A model generated the notes under the pieces. That model saw nothing but the letters and a program-made list of their open reading frames with translations. It ran no database searches and was not told the origin of the DNA. From positions 124,001 through 188,000 of the forward strand of contig CAWFFO010000006.1 of NCBI GenBank assembly GCA_963815135.1: a stretch of 64,000 bases of DNA. Reading direction: 5' to 3'. Of the stretch, positions 1 through 9,738 are shown in pieces. The translations under genes and the position numbers were made by a program. This DNA comes from CAIWTU01 sp963815135 (GTDB lineage Bacteria; Desulfobacterota; Desulfuromonadia; Geobacterales; Geobacteraceae). Every line of letters begins with the position of its first letter. Position 1 is the first letter of the stretch.

Positions 1-1
1 T

Positions 2-2260
2 GTTATCCTGCTGGAAGAGGGTGACCGTGTTCCGGCCGATGGTCGTTTGATCGAAGTTAACCAACTCAAGGTCGATCACTCCTCTCTGACCGGCGAGAGC
101 GAACCGCAACTGCGCAAGCTGGCCTGCACCCATGACAACTTGCAGGAAAGCCGCAACATGGTGTTTTCCGGCACGCTGGTGCAAAGCGGCAATGGCAGAG
201 CGCTGATCTATGGCACCGGCATGAACACGCAGATCGGTCGGATCGTCCGGCTCACCAAGGAAGCTGGTACGGTTGAGACCCCTATGCGCAAAGAGCTGCG
301 CCGTTTCATCCGGATCATCTCCGGGATTGCCATCTCTTTGGGTGTGCTGTTTTTCGCTCTCAGCGTATTCCTGGGCAACCCGTTCATCGGCAGCCTGATC
401 TTTGCGATCGGCATCATCGTCGCGAATGTGCCGGAAGGTCTGTTACCCACCGTGACTCTTGCGTTATCCATGGCGTCCAAACGCATGGCCAGGAAGAACG
501 CGCTGATCAAGAACCTGGAAGCTGTCGAGACACTGGGCTCGACCACAGTGATCTGTACCGACAAGACCGGAACGATCACCCAGAACCAGATGAGAGTTTC
601 CACGCTGGTACTGGGTGAACACGAATGGTCGGCCTATCAGAGCGGGTTGGCGCAGGCGGTAGGCTTTGCCGAGGTCTGGGCCGCAATGGTGCTGTGTAAC
701 AACGCACGCTTGACCGACCATCACTATCTGGGCGACCCGACCGAGGGGGCACTGCTGGTCCTGGCGCAACGTTTGCAGCCAATCGGCGATCTACTGGTTC
801 GTTTTCCGCGCATACACGAAAGTCCGTTCGAATCCGCCACAAAGCGCATGATCACTACGCACAAAAACGAAAACGGCCAGGCCAATCTCGCCTATATGAA
901 GGGCGCGCCGGAAATCGTCTTCAGAAAATGCACCCATTGCCTGCTTCAGGGCGCTCTGGTCGAGTTCGATGCGGCTGCCCGTCGTCGCGCGCTGGAGCTT
1001 TACGAAGTACTGGCCGCGCGCGGCGAACGTGTGCTCGCACTAGCCTACAAGATGACTGAGGCCGATGCGGCAAGTGAGGAAGGCTTCACCTATCTGGGGC
1101 TGGTGGGCATGCTCGATCCGCCGCGAGCGGAGATTTCCGATGCGATCGAAAAGTGTCGCAGCGCGGGCATCCGGGTTTTCATGATCACCGGCGATTACCA
1201 CACCACCGCCGAGTCCATCGCCCGCCAGGTTGGACTGTTTACTGGCGACGGTCAGGTGATTGTGGGCGAGCAGTTGCAGCAGATGGGTGAGACGGATCTG
1301 TCAATTTTGCTCGACAGTCGTGAACTGATTTTCGCCCGCACCACGCCCTTGCAGAAGTTGCAGATCGTCAAGGCATTACAGAAAAAAGGCGCGATCGTCA
1401 CCGTTACCGGCGATGGCGTCAACGATGCGCCAGCGTTGAAGAATGCGGACATGGGCGTGGCCATGGGGGTATCCGGCACCGAGGTGGCGAAAGAGGCTGC
1501 GGACATGGTGCTGATGGACGACAACTTCGCCACCATCGTGCACGCCATCGAAGAAGGGCGCACCATCTTCTTCAACATCAAGAAATTCATCGCCTACATC
1601 CTTACCAGCAATGTCCCCGAGATCCTGCCTTTTATTGCCTTCGTGGTCATTGATGCACCGTTGGCGCTCACGGTTGTGCTGATCCTGGCCATCGACCTGG
1701 GCACCGATTTGCTGCCTGCATTGGGCCTGGGCTGTGAAAAGCCCGAGCAAGACGTGATGAAACAACCGCCGCGACGCTACGATGAAAGGTTGCTCACTTG
1801 GCCACTCCTTGGCATGAGTTACGGCATCATCGGGATGATACAGGCGACCGCCGGATTCCTCGCCTTTTTTGTCGTGCTGCATCACGGCGGCTGGGTATGG
1901 GGAGCTGAATTGCCGACGTCAGGTTTACTCTATCAAACGGCGGTCACATCCTTCTTCGCATCGGTGGTGATCTGCCAGGTTGCGGATGTGCTGATCTGCC
2001 GGACCCGGCGCCAAAGCATCTTGTCCGCAGGCATCTTTGCCAACAAACTCATCTTGCTCGGGATCGCAGTGGAGTTGGGCCTGGTCGCTGCGATTTCTCA
2101 TATTCCGTTCTTGCAGCCCTTTTTCGGAACAGCGCCGATAGGCTGGTTCGAGGTGTCGCTGGCATTGCCTTTTGCAGCTGCGATTTTGCTTGGAGATGAG
2201 TTCCGACGCTGGATGATCAGAAGGGAGAATCGCTTTGTGCAGCGTTGGTTCTCTTGGTAA
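2..2260 (+). CDS. Type II P-type cation ATPase, Na+/K+-ATPase-like (5' end outside window)
   Basis: The frame is open from base 2, so the N-terminus lies outside the window; 752 residues are visible. The enzyme uses ATP to move cations across the inner membrane. In order I see TGES of the actuator domain (near visible residue 31), helix M4 with VPEGLLPTVT, the phosphorylation site DKTGTIT (near 187), MITGD, the hinge GDGVNDAP (near 470) and a block of C-terminal helices. M5 (TSNVPEILPF) and M6 (AIDLGTDLLPAL) match the pattern of animal Na+/K+-ATPase alpha, including the Glu and two Asp that bind cations there. This points to the Na+/K+ (PIIC-like) subgroup, but ion specificity is inference; a Ca2+ pump is the alternative. 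About 700 bp without a gene follow. Confidence 0.9.
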   Translation, partial: VILLEEGDRVPADGRLIEVNQLKVDHSSLTGESEPQLRKLACTHDNLQESRNMVFSGTLVQSGNGRALIYGTGMNTQIGRIVRLTKEAGTVETPMRKELRRFIRIISGIAISLGVLFFALSVFLGNPFIGSLIFAIGIIVANVPEGLLPTVTLALSMASKRMARKNALIKNLEAVETLGSTTVICTDKTGTITQNQMRVSTLVLGEHEWSAYQSGLAQAVGFAEVWAAMVLCNNARLTDHHYLGDPTEGALLVLAQRLQPIGDLLVRFPRIHESPFESATKRMITTHKNENGQANLAYMKGAPEIVFRKCTHCLLQGALVEFDAAARRRALELYEVLAARGERVLALAYKMTEADAASEEGFTYLGLVGMLDPPRAEISDAIEKCRSAGIRVFMITGDYHTTAESIARQVGLFTGDGQVIVGEQLQQMGETDLSILLDSRELIFARTTPLQKLQIVKALQKKGAIVTVTGDGVNDAPALKNADMGVAMGVSGTEVAKEAADMVLMDDNFATIVHAIEEGRTIFFNIKKFIAYILTSNVPEILPFIAFVVIDAPLALTVVLILAIDLGTDLLPALGLGCEKPEQDVMKQPPRRYDERLLTWPLLGMSYGIIGMIQATAGFLAFFVVLHHGGWVWGAELPTSGLLYQTAVTSFFASVVICQVADVLICRTRRQSILSAGIFANKLILLGIAVELGLVAAISHIPFLQPFFGTAPIGWFEVSLALPFAAAILLGDEFRRWMIRRENRFVQRWFSW

Positions 2261-2969
2261 CGAGTTGGCTTTCGTGGGACAAAGCCATTTTAACCCAGTC
2301 TGCGACGCTATATAATCAATAATTACAATATCATATATGTTTTTATCAACTTATAAAGTTGAGTGGGTAAGATGCAAAGCAGCCTGCATTAATGTGCTTC
2401 TGTTCGGTGATAACGCTCGTTTTCGGCGTGCAATCAGTGATGTTCCTTCCGAATTCTATCTCTCTAGTATCATTTTCTCCCCTTCTGTTGATGCACCTCA
2501 TGCTCCTTATTTTGCCAGAAAGCTCAACCTTAGACATGTCTAATTTTAAGGGAAGTTTACGAATGACTTAGAGGCACATGGTCGGCTATTTCATCAAATC
2601 TTATGGTATTTTTATCATTCACCATACAATTTCATTTATACTTTCAGAAGATTACCGCTCATCAATTGACGCAACCGCCCGTATGAGGGGTCACCCCAAA
2701 TATGAAATTTCATGCTGTATGCTGGTGTCTGCCGTTTTTTTAGACAAAAAGCTAAAAACTGTTACGTTATAACTTTATCTATATAGTGGCCAAATGTTTT
2801 CAACATGGTTATCCACAACTGTTGTTGATGCAACTCCTTTAACTATGCGTATTTGCAATGTATACGCTAAAAGTTATCCACCGGCCTGAAATTTATTGAA
2901 CTTTTTTTCGCAAATTGGATCAATGAAAATGTATACTTTCAAGGGAATCTACATGGAAAGGGGATTGGT
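2261..2969. other. AT-rich gene-free region
   Basis: About 700 bp, visibly more AT-rich than the genes on either side. Two short open frames (2337-2543 and 2578-2772) have no ribosome binding site, no recognisable motif and skewed composition, so I do not call them genes. The right part holds two DnaA-box-like sites and two copies of a GTATAC palindrome (near 2860 and 2933). The sharp composition change at the ATPase stop codon could mark an insertion boundary or a large regulatory region. Confidence 0.5.
2809..2882 (+). promoter_or_regulatory. Pair of DnaA-box-like sites
   Basis: TTATCCACA at 2809-2817 is a perfect match to the DnaA box TTATNCACA. TTATCCACC at 2874-2882 matches 8 of 9 positions, in the same orientation, 65 bp downstream. 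They lie in AT-rich non-coding DNA just ahead of the aminopeptidase gene. No dnaA or dnaN gene is nearby, so an origin is not established; DnaA-controlled transcription or chance are alternatives. Confidence 0.3.
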
Positions 2970-4100
2970 ATGAACAGGCTGGAAGAAGCATTGACATCAC
3001 TTTTTGAAACTAACATGGGCGTAAAAAAAGGGGATAGAATCCTGGTTTTCAGCGATACGGTACGGCCGGATGAAACTCCTTCGCCTGAGGATATGGACAG
3101 GCGGGAGAGGCTTCATCGGACTGCCAAACAGGCCGCCCGGTTTGCATCTGAGGCATATGGAAATTCTTCCTTTATTTCCTATCCCGCAACTGCTGCGCCC
3201 GGGGCGGAGCCTCCGGAACCTTTATGGCGAGCGGCCCTGGGAGACAAGGTAGTGGACGGTTTGGCGGCGGCCGGCATCTTTTCCGCTTTGCTGAAAAAAA
3301 CAGCTAGCGCAAAGCAGTTGGCTTCAGCCGAAGAAATTGTCCTTGAGGGAAAGGACTCTGCGGCAGAAGTTATTATTGCCATGGCCAACAACTCCACCAG
3401 TCATACGAGATTCCGCGCCCTGGCGAATGTGGCGGGCGCCCGTTTCGCAAGCCTGCCCAATTTCGATCCGGAAATGTTCTTCACTTCCATGCGCGTAGAC
3501 TGGCGTCAGCTGGCGGAGAGGACGGCCCGACTGGCCGACGCAATGAACGCGGCTGTCGAAATAACAGTGGAATGCCCGAACGGCACAAGAATGCGGTTCG
3601 ACAAAAGCGGACGCACCGCGAAGGGGGACGACGGCCTGCTGACCGCTCCCGGAAGTTTCGGCAACCTGCCCGCCGGTGAAGTATATCTCGCCCCATTGGA
3701 AGGAAACAGCGAAGGGGTGATGGTGCTAGAATATGCCCCTACCAGGAAACTGGCGACTCCACTGGAACTGGTGATACGTTCGGGGACGGTGGCCGAAATA
3801 CACGGGGACGAGCCGCACCGCAAGAAGCTCGAGGACAAATTCGCCGAAAGCGAAAGCAACCGCAACATCGCCGAACTCGGCATCGGCACCAACGACCGGG
3901 CCACCCGGCCGGATAATATCCTGGAGGCGGAAAAGATCCTGGGCACCATCCATATTGCCCTCGGCGATAATACCGGTTTCGGCGGCATGGTCAGCACTCC
4001 GTTTCATGAAGACTATGTATTTTACCAGCCCACCCTGACGGTGCACATGGAAGACGGAACCAGCAGGGTCCTCCTGAAAGGCGGAAAGCTTCTCTTGTAA
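2970..4100 (+). CDS. M29-family metallo-aminopeptidase
   Basis: Predicted cytoplasmic aminopeptidase of 376 residues, removing N-terminal residues from peptides with a two-metal centre. The C-terminal half carries the M29 ligand pattern: Glu in GEVYLAP (near residue 236), Glu in AELGIGTN (near 302), His in GTIHIALGDN (near 328), and His and Asp in FHEDYV (near 346-348). The N-terminal region (KKGDRILVFSD) fits the nucleotide-like fold of the family. The start is ATG with an AAGGGG ribosome site about 7 bases upstream. It stands alone between the AT-rich region and clpB. Family length is usually about 370-410, so it looks complete. Substrate preference cannot be read from sequence. Confidence 0.85.
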   Translation: MNRLEEALTSLFETNMGVKKGDRILVFSDTVRPDETPSPEDMDRRERLHRTAKQAARFASEAYGNSSFISYPATAAPGAEPPEPLWRAALGDKVVDGLAAAGIFSALLKKTASAKQLASAEEIVLEGKDSAAEVIIAMANNSTSHTRFRALANVAGARFASLPNFDPEMFFTSMRVDWRQLAERTARLADAMNAAVEITVECPNGTRMRFDKSGRTAKGDDGLLTAPGSFGNLPAGEVYLAPLEGNSEGVMVLEYAPTRKLATPLELVIRSGTVAEIHGDEPHRKKLEDKFAESESNRNIAELGIGTNDRATRPDNILEAEKILGTIHIALGDNTGFGGMVSTPFHEDYVFYQPTLTVHMEDGTSRVLLKGGKLLL

Positions 4101-4192
4101 TGGCTTGCAGAGGGCTATGCACCGACCCGCCTTGACAGTGGTGGAGGGCGTAATTATTCTTTCACTAAAGAATGATGTGAAGGAGACAGTCC

Positions 4193-6788
4193 ATGATCAG
4201 ACCGGAAAAGATGACCATAAAAACCCAGGAGGCACTCGGCGCTGCACAGCAACTGGCCGCAAGCAGGCAAAACAGTTCTCTTGAGCCCGAGCACCTTTTG
4301 CTGGCCCTTCTCGAACAGGAAGGAGGGCTTGTTCCCTCTCTGCTGCAGAAGATCGGCTCGAATACCGGCTATATAAAATCGAAAACGGATACCGATCTCA
4401 AGCGACTTCCCCAGGCAACCGGCGAAGGAGTCCAACTCCACCTTTCGGCGGCCCTGAACCGTGCTCTCGATATAGCGCAAAAAGAAGCCGATACCTTGAA
4501 GGACGAATTCGTTTCCACGGAACACCTGCTTCTGGGACTGGTGGGGGAAAAGGGCAGCAATGCCGCAAAGACGCTTGCCGAAAACGGGGTTACAAGGGAT
4601 GCCATTCTTGCGGCACTGAAAGATATCCGGGGAGATGAAAGAGTGACCGACCAGAATCCCGAGGAGAAGTACCAGGCCCTGGCCAAGTACAGCCGGGATC
4701 TCACTGAGCTCGCCCGCCAGGGGAAGCTTGACCCTGTCATAGGCAGGGACGACGAGATCCGCCGGGTGATCCAGGTCCTTTCGCGCAGAACCAAAAATAA
4801 CCCGGTTCTGATCGGTGAGCCGGGGGTCGGCAAAACGGCCATCGTCGAAGGCCTGGCGCAGAGGATTGTATCCGGGGACGTTCCCGAAACCCTGAAAAAC
4901 AAGCGCGTCGTGGCGCTCGATATGGGCGCGCTGATCGCCGGCACCAAATTCCGCGGCGAATTCGAGGAGCGCCTGAAGGCGGTGATCAAGGAGGTCAGCA
5001 AGTCGGAAGGGAATATAATTCTTTTTATCGATGAAATGCATACCCTGGTGGGGGCCGGGGCCGCGGAAGGGGCCATGGATGCTTCCAACCTCCTGAAACC
5101 GGCGCTGGCAAGGGGCGAACTGCATTGCATAGGCGCAACCACCCTTAATGAATTCCGTAAGCATATCGAAAAGGATGCCGCGCTGGAGCGTCGCTTCCAG
5201 CAGGTTTTTACCGGCGAGCCCAGCGTTGAGGATACCATTTCCATCCTGCGCGGCCTCAAGGAAAAGTACGAAGCCTATCACGGCATCCGCATCCAGGACA
5301 GCGCCATTGTCGCCGCCGCGACCTTGTCCGACCGGTATATTACCGACCGGTTCCTGCCGGACAAGGCCATCGACCTGATTGACGAGGCGGCTTCGCGATT
5401 GCGCATCGAAATAGATTCCATGCCGACCGAGATAGACGAGATCGAAAGGCGCATCATCCAGCTGGAGATTGAAAAACAGGCGCTGCTCAAGGAGCATGAC
5501 CCCCATTCTGAAGAGCGGATGCGCAAGCTTGCCGAACGAACTTGAATCTCTGAAGGCAGAATCCGCTCGGTCTGAAAAGCCATTGGCAGAAGGAAAAAGA
5601 GATTATTAAGGTACAGCGCGATCTGAAAAACAGGCTGGAGGACAAGAAGGAAGAAGCGAAGAAGACGGAGCGGGAAGGGAACCTTGCCCGAACCGCCGAG
5701 ATCCGCTACGGGGAAATTCCGGCCATCGAAAAGGAAATGGCGGAAAAGAACCGTGATCTGGAGGAAATTCAGCGGGAAGGGAAGATGCTGTCCGAAGAGG
5801 TGGACGGTGAAATGGTGGCGGAGATCGTCGCCAAATGGACCGGTATCCCGGTATCCCGACTGCAGGAGAGCGAGTCCGCCAAACTGGTCAGCATGGAGGA
5901 CCGGCTCAGGTCCCGCGTGGTGGGACAGGACGAAGCACTGGTGCTGGTGTCGAACGCAATTCGACGTGCCAGGTCAGGCCTTTCCGACCCGAACCGACCC
6001 ATCGGCTCGTTTATCTTCCTCGGCCCAACCGGGGTCGGGAAGACCGAAACGGCGCGAGCCCTGGCCGAGTTCCTGTTTGACGACGACCAGGCGATCGTCC
6101 GCATAGACATGAGCGAATACCAGGAAAAGCATACCGTCGCCAGGCTGATCGGAGCCCCTCCCGGCTATGTCGGCTATGAAGAGGGGGGCAGCTCACTGAA
6201 GCCGTGCGCCGCAGGCCCTACAGCATTGTTCTGTTCGACGAGATCGAAAAGGCTCACCCGGAGGTCTTCAATGTCCTGCTGCAGGTCCTTGACGACGGCA
6301 GGCTCACCGACGGGCAGGGCCGTACCGTGGATTTCCGCAATACGGTAATCATCATGACGAGCAACCTGGGTTCACAGTGGATCCAGCAGTTCGGTTCGAG
6401 CGACTACGCCAAAATGCGAACCATGGTCATGGAGACCCTGAAGGAAAATTTCAAGCCTGAATTCCTCAACCGGGTGGACGAAGTGGTGATTTATCACGGT
6501 CTGCCGATCGAGCAGATCAAGAAAATCGTTGATATACAGGTAAAAGAACTGCAGAACCGATTGGCCGAAAGGCGTATCACCCTGAGAGTCACTGACAAGG
6601 CCAGGGAATACCTGGCTCAGGAAGGGTACGATCCGGCCTATGGAGCACGGCCCCTGAAGAGGACTTTGCAGAGAAAAGTGCAGGATCCCCTGGCGCTCAT
6701 GCTCCTGGAAGGTAAATTCGGGGAAGGTGACACGGTGTCAGTTGACCTGGATATGTCCGGAGAAGGACTGGTAATAAAGAAACATTGA
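4193..6788 (+). CDS. clpB: ATP-dependent disaggregase ClpB (reading frame broken by three indels)
   Basis: Hexameric AAA+ chaperone that threads aggregated proteins in cooperation with DnaK. Corrected, the span encodes about 864 residues, the normal ClpB length. Domains: N-terminal double Clp repeat (1-145), first AAA module with Walker A GEPGVGKTAIVEG and Walker B FIDEMHTL, coiled-coil middle domain, second AAA module with GPTGVGKTETARALAE and VLFDEIEKAHPEV, and C-terminal small domain (DPAYGARPLKRTLQ). Homologous sequence runs through all three frames. The breaks are an extra base near 5534, an extra base near 5571, and a missing C after 6189 in a G/C run (GGQ of the family). They lie in the middle domain and second AAA module. 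Because the codons stay conserved on both sides, I read these as sequence errors rather than gene decay. Confidence 0.9.
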
Positions 6789-6795
6789 TGAGAAC

Positions 6796-6841
6796 GGGGC
6801 GAGAGGCGATAGGCGCGAGACCCGAACCCGCCTCGCGCCCC
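6796..6841. other. GC-rich hairpin between convergent genes
   Basis: GGGGCGAGAGGCG at 6796-6808 pairs almost perfectly with CGCCTCGCGCCCC at 6829-6841. It sits 7 bases after the clpB stop and just before the stop of the convergent methyltransferase gene. No U-tract follows on either side, so it is more a transcript-end structure than a classic intrinsic terminator. Confidence 0.4.
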
Positions 6842-6848
6842 TGGTCAA

Positions 6849-7802
6849 CTATTTGTTTCCGAAAACCAGAACCGTATCCTCAAATTCCTTTTTGCCGCAT
6901 TTGCGGAAGCCGGTCCTGGAAAGCCAACTCATGATTTCCCGTGGTGAATAGGCTCTTCCTCCGCCGGTGTTGACCAGCATGTTGACGGAAAACAGCGCGC
7001 TGTGCATGGGGGCGGTGAGGGTTTTGTCTATCAGGAACTCGTAAATTGCTATCCTGCCGTTATTCCGCAGCGCTTTCAGGCATTTGCCGAGAACCAGCCT
7101 GTTGTCATCGGGTGAAAAGGAATGGAGTACCTGGCTTATCAGGATCAGGTCATATCCTTCACCGATGTCGTCGGCGAAAAAATCGCCTGCCATGAAGCTG
7201 ATCCCGTTTATCCCGCTTTTATTTGCTATATCCCGTGAGACCGGAATTGTTTCCGGCAGGTCGAACAATGTTACCGCTATTCCCCTGCGCGCCAACTCGA
7301 TACTGTAGGTGCCGGGACCGCCGCCCAGATCCAGGGCGGTTTCCACCCCCTTCAGGTCCAGTTTTCCGATTACTTTTTCAGCGCGCAAAAGCGCATTATT
7401 ATGCATTCCGCGTATGAATGACTCATGATCATGGGCCGCTCTTGCAGGTTTTCCGGTTCTGACCACTTCATCAAGTAACGACCAGTTCCGCCACAAGGTA
7501 TCACCATGGCGGAGAATATCCCCCTGGTAATGTGGGCTTCCCTCGACAAGGAACCGTTTCGCCCTGGCCGAGTTGCGGAAGCTGTCCGAAGTTTTTTTCA
7601 CCAGTCCGAGGGCGGCGAGGGCATTGAGAAGTATCTCCGTGCCCCTAGTGTCGGCATGGATCATAGTTGCGATTTCCTCAGCAGTGCCGGCTTTTTCCAG
7701 GTGGTCGAAAATCCGGAGGTTATTGGCGGTAAGGAGAACCCTGGATGACCAGAATCCGCTCCATATCTTGCGCAGTTCCCTCAGTTCCTCGTTAATTTTC
7801 AT
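6849..7802 (-). CDS. Family 2 SAM-dependent O-methyltransferase
   Basis: 317 residues. The N-terminal half is the winged-helix dimerisation domain of plant-type and hydroxyneurosporene O-methyltransferases (LTANNLRIFDHLEKAGTAEE, HADTRGTEILLNALAALG). The C-terminal half is a Rossmann SAM-binding domain with DLGGGPGTYSIELA (motif I), TLFDLPE and AGDFFADDIGEGYDLI. A ribosome site AGGAGAG lies a few bases before the ATG. It is a single gene, convergent with clpB and divergent from the bacterioferritin gene. Such enzymes methylate hydroxyl groups of small aromatic or polyene substrates; nothing nearby reveals the substrate. Confidence 0.85.
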   Translation of the reverse strand: MKINEELRELRKIWSGFWSSRVLLTANNLRIFDHLEKAGTAEEIATMIHADTRGTEILLNALAALGLVKKTSDSFRNSARAKRFLVEGSPHYQGDILRHGDTLWRNWSLLDEVVRTGKPARAAHDHESFIRGMHNNALLRAEKVIGKLDLKGVETALDLGGGPGTYSIELARRGIAVTLFDLPETIPVSRDIANKSGINGISFMAGDFFADDIGEGYDLILISQVLHSFSPDDNRLVLGKCLKALRNNGRIAIYEFLIDKTLTAPMHSALFSVNMLVNTGGGRAYSPREIMSWLSRTGFRKCGKKEFEDTVLVFGNK

Positions 7803-8035
7803 AACCTCTCCTGCATCCTGATATCATTACTCCCATGGAAAACTCCAAAGCTTTCCCGATGGACATCATGATAAATTATAATCAGTAAGTTTTGTAAGGC
7901 AAGAAGACTGACGCTGATTTAGATTCTTTCGAGCTGTCCGTTGCCGGTTCTTTTTAACCGGTTTTCTTGAAATATGGATTTTTGGTGGTAAGAATTTACT
8001 GTCGGGTTTATTTAAAGTCGGTAAAGGAGGTTAAA

Positions 8036-8482
8036 ATGACTGTTTCATTGGAACCGGTGGTAAAGGCGAGCGACAAACTGAAAGAAATGCTGAATAAAGC
8101 TATCGCAAGGGAAATACAGGTGAGTGTCCAGTATATGTGGCAGCATGTGCAGGTGATGGGGGTCAAGGGGATTGCGGTCCAGGACAAATTCAAGGAAACC
8201 GCGATCGTCGAAATGGTGCACGCGGAAAAGATTGCCGAAAGACTCTGGTACCTGGGCGGGACGCCCACCACCAAACCGGCTCCCATCGAAGTCGGGAAAA
8301 GCCTGAAGGAATTTCTTGAACTGGATACCAAGGCGGAGGTAGAGGCTATCGTGATGTACAGGGAGATTGTCGAATTAGCCCTGAAAGAAGGGGATATCAC
8401 AACAGCACATATGTTCAGGGAAATTCTGGAGGAGGAAGAGGAGCACCACGACCTCTTTACCACCATGCTTGAAGAGGTTTAG
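8036..8482 (+). CDS. Bacterioferritin-like diiron protein
   Basis: 148 residues, one four-helix ferritin-like domain for iron oxidation and storage. Diiron ligands fit the family: Glu in AREIQVSVQY, ExxH in VEMVHAEKIAERL, Glu in AEVEAIVMYRE and ExxH in LEEEEEHHDLF. The Met after the first ExxH glutamate sits at the position of the heme-binding Met of E. coli bacterioferritin, so heme binding is possible. The start is the ATG at 8036, with AAAGGAGG 5 bases upstream; a longer frame from 7967 has no such site. A CCGGTT/AACCGG hairpin followed by TTTT (7944-7961) lies in the leader. Slightly shorter than typical Bfr (about 158). The encapsulin-cargo ferritin group is less likely. Confidence 0.82.
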   Translation: MTVSLEPVVKASDKLKEMLNKAIAREIQVSVQYMWQHVQVMGVKGIAVQDKFKETAIVEMVHAEKIAERLWYLGGTPTTKPAPIEVGKSLKEFLELDTKAEVEAIVMYREIVELALKEGDITTAHMFREILEEEEEHHDLFTTMLEEV

Positions 8483-8500
8483 CTGAATTGATGTTGTAAG

Positions 8501-8529
8501 TTGACAACAAACTGTCCGCGCTCTATAAA
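8501..8529 (+). promoter_or_regulatory. Sigma-70 promoter for a short terminated RNA
   Basis: TTGACA at 8501-8506 and TATAAA at 8524-8529 with a 17-base spacer is close to a consensus housekeeping promoter. A start is expected near 8536, directly in front of a structured region that ends in an intrinsic terminator at 8621. Confidence 0.65.
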
Positions 8530-8535
8530 TGAGAC

Positions 8536-8621
8536 CGTTGTCACGGTTGTATGAAATAGGGCGCGGAGACAGTTTTGCCGGAAAAGCCGTCCGTGCCCTT
8601 ATCAGGGCAGGACGGTTTTTT
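8536..8621 (+). ncRNA. Candidate small RNA or 5' attenuator upstream of the patatin gene
   Basis: From the predicted start there is a small hairpin (ACCGT...ACGGT near 8534-8547) and a purine-rich middle part. A strong terminator follows: CCGTCC and TGCCCT (8587-8599) pair with AGGGCA and GGACGG (8604-8615), followed by six T. Part of the middle (GGGCGCGGAGACAGTT) could also pair with bases inside the promoter spacer, but those would not be transcribed. The RNA of about 86 bases ends 43 bases before the patatin ATG, so it may be a free small RNA or a transcription attenuator. It matches no riboswitch consensus that I know. Confidence 0.45.
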
Positions 8622-8664
8622 CGTAGCGCAGCGCTAGACCCGCTATGTCAATTGTGGAGGAAAT

Positions 8665-9543
8665 ATGCGAAAAATCGAAAATATGGCAAAAAAACTTTTC
8701 CTGGTTTTTCTGGTTCTTTTCCTTGCCGGTGGCTGCGCACCTGGAAAAATCGTGCAGCAGCCCGTCAAACCCAGGGTGCCGAGGGTGGCCGTCGTTCTCG
8801 GGGGCGGCGCCGCTAAAGGGTTTGCCCACATAGGCGTTCTGAAGGTACTCGAAGCCAACAAAATCCCCGTGAACATGATAGTGGGCACCAGTGCCGGAAG
8901 TTTTGTCGGAAGCCTTTACGCATACGGGTTTACTCCATTCCAATTGCAGCAGATATCCTTCGGTCTCCAGCAGTCCGACCTGGCGGATATCTGCTTTCCC
9001 GACAACGGTTTCATCCGGGGAGAGAAACTGCAGGATTACATCAACAAAATGGTCAGAAACACCCCCATGGAAAAGCTGCGCATTCCGTTCTATGCCGTTG
9101 CAACCGATATTCAGAGCGGCAGGGAAATGGTGTTCGGTACGGGGAATACGGGACTGGCGGTCAGGGCCAGTTGCTCCATTCCCGGTGTATTTACTCCGGT
9201 CGTCATCAATAAAAGGATGTATGTGGATGGTGGTGTGGTGAGTCCGGTGGCGGTTGATGCAGCGAAAAAATTAGGCGCCGATATCGTGATTGCGGTTGAT
9301 TTGTCCGGAGGTGGTGAAGCGCCACGGCCTCAGGGGACTATAGAAACGATACTACAGGCCATAAACATGATGTATGAAAGGATTACAGCAAATCAGCTCC
9401 GGCACGCGGATGTGGTGATCAGACCCAAAATCGGCTTCATCGGCGCCGCCGATTTTTCAAAAAGAAACGAAGCGGTCCTTGAAGGCGAAAAAGCGGCGAC
9501 GGAGGCTCTGCCCGCCATCAAATCCTTATTGGCGGGGCGATAG
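8665..9543 (+). CDS. Patatin-like phospholipase lipoprotein (RssA/NTE type)
   Basis: 292 residues with a lipoprotein signal ending LAGGCAP, so it should be anchored in the envelope. The patatin serine-aspartate dyad is complete: oxyanion motif GGGAAKGFAHIGVL, nucleophile elbow GTSAGS and catalytic Asp in VDGGVVSP. Members hydrolyse acyl esters of phospholipids or lysophospholipids. The start at 8665 is fixed by GGAGG 5 bases upstream. It follows a short terminated RNA that may attenuate it. The substrate is unknown. Confidence 0.88.
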   Translation: MRKIENMAKKLFLVFLVLFLAGGCAPGKIVQQPVKPRVPRVAVVLGGGAAKGFAHIGVLKVLEANKIPVNMIVGTSAGSFVGSLYAYGFTPFQLQQISFGLQQSDLADICFPDNGFIRGEKLQDYINKMVRNTPMEKLRIPFYAVATDIQSGREMVFGTGNTGLAVRASCSIPGVFTPVVINKRMYVDGGVVSPVAVDAAKKLGADIVIAVDLSGGGEAPRPQGTIETILQAINMMYERITANQLRHADVVIRPKIGFIGAADFSKRNEAVLEGEKAATEALPAIKSLLAGR

Positions 9544-9738
9544 CTGATTGCGATTGATGGAGCGCACGAATGAACCTGCGGGTGCATGAAAGTTTTCCCC
9601 ATGATCAAGATGTTAGCCCATGCCGGAACGGAGATATGTCCGGCCATCGAATGGGAAAGGTTCAAAGTTATGGCAAGGCACCTTCCAGGACCGTAAAAGT
9701 TATGAAAATGCGGACGGCAGGCCTGAGAACGCCGTAAA

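Noticed and set aside
2337..2772. Two short open frames in the AT-rich gap
   Set aside because: No ribosome binding sites, no recognisable protein pattern, composition matches the non-coding surroundings.
4154..5506. 450-codon open frame on the minus strand opposite clpB
   Set aside because: It mirrors the conserved ClpB coding strand, has no ribosome site or domain, and low-complexity shadow composition.
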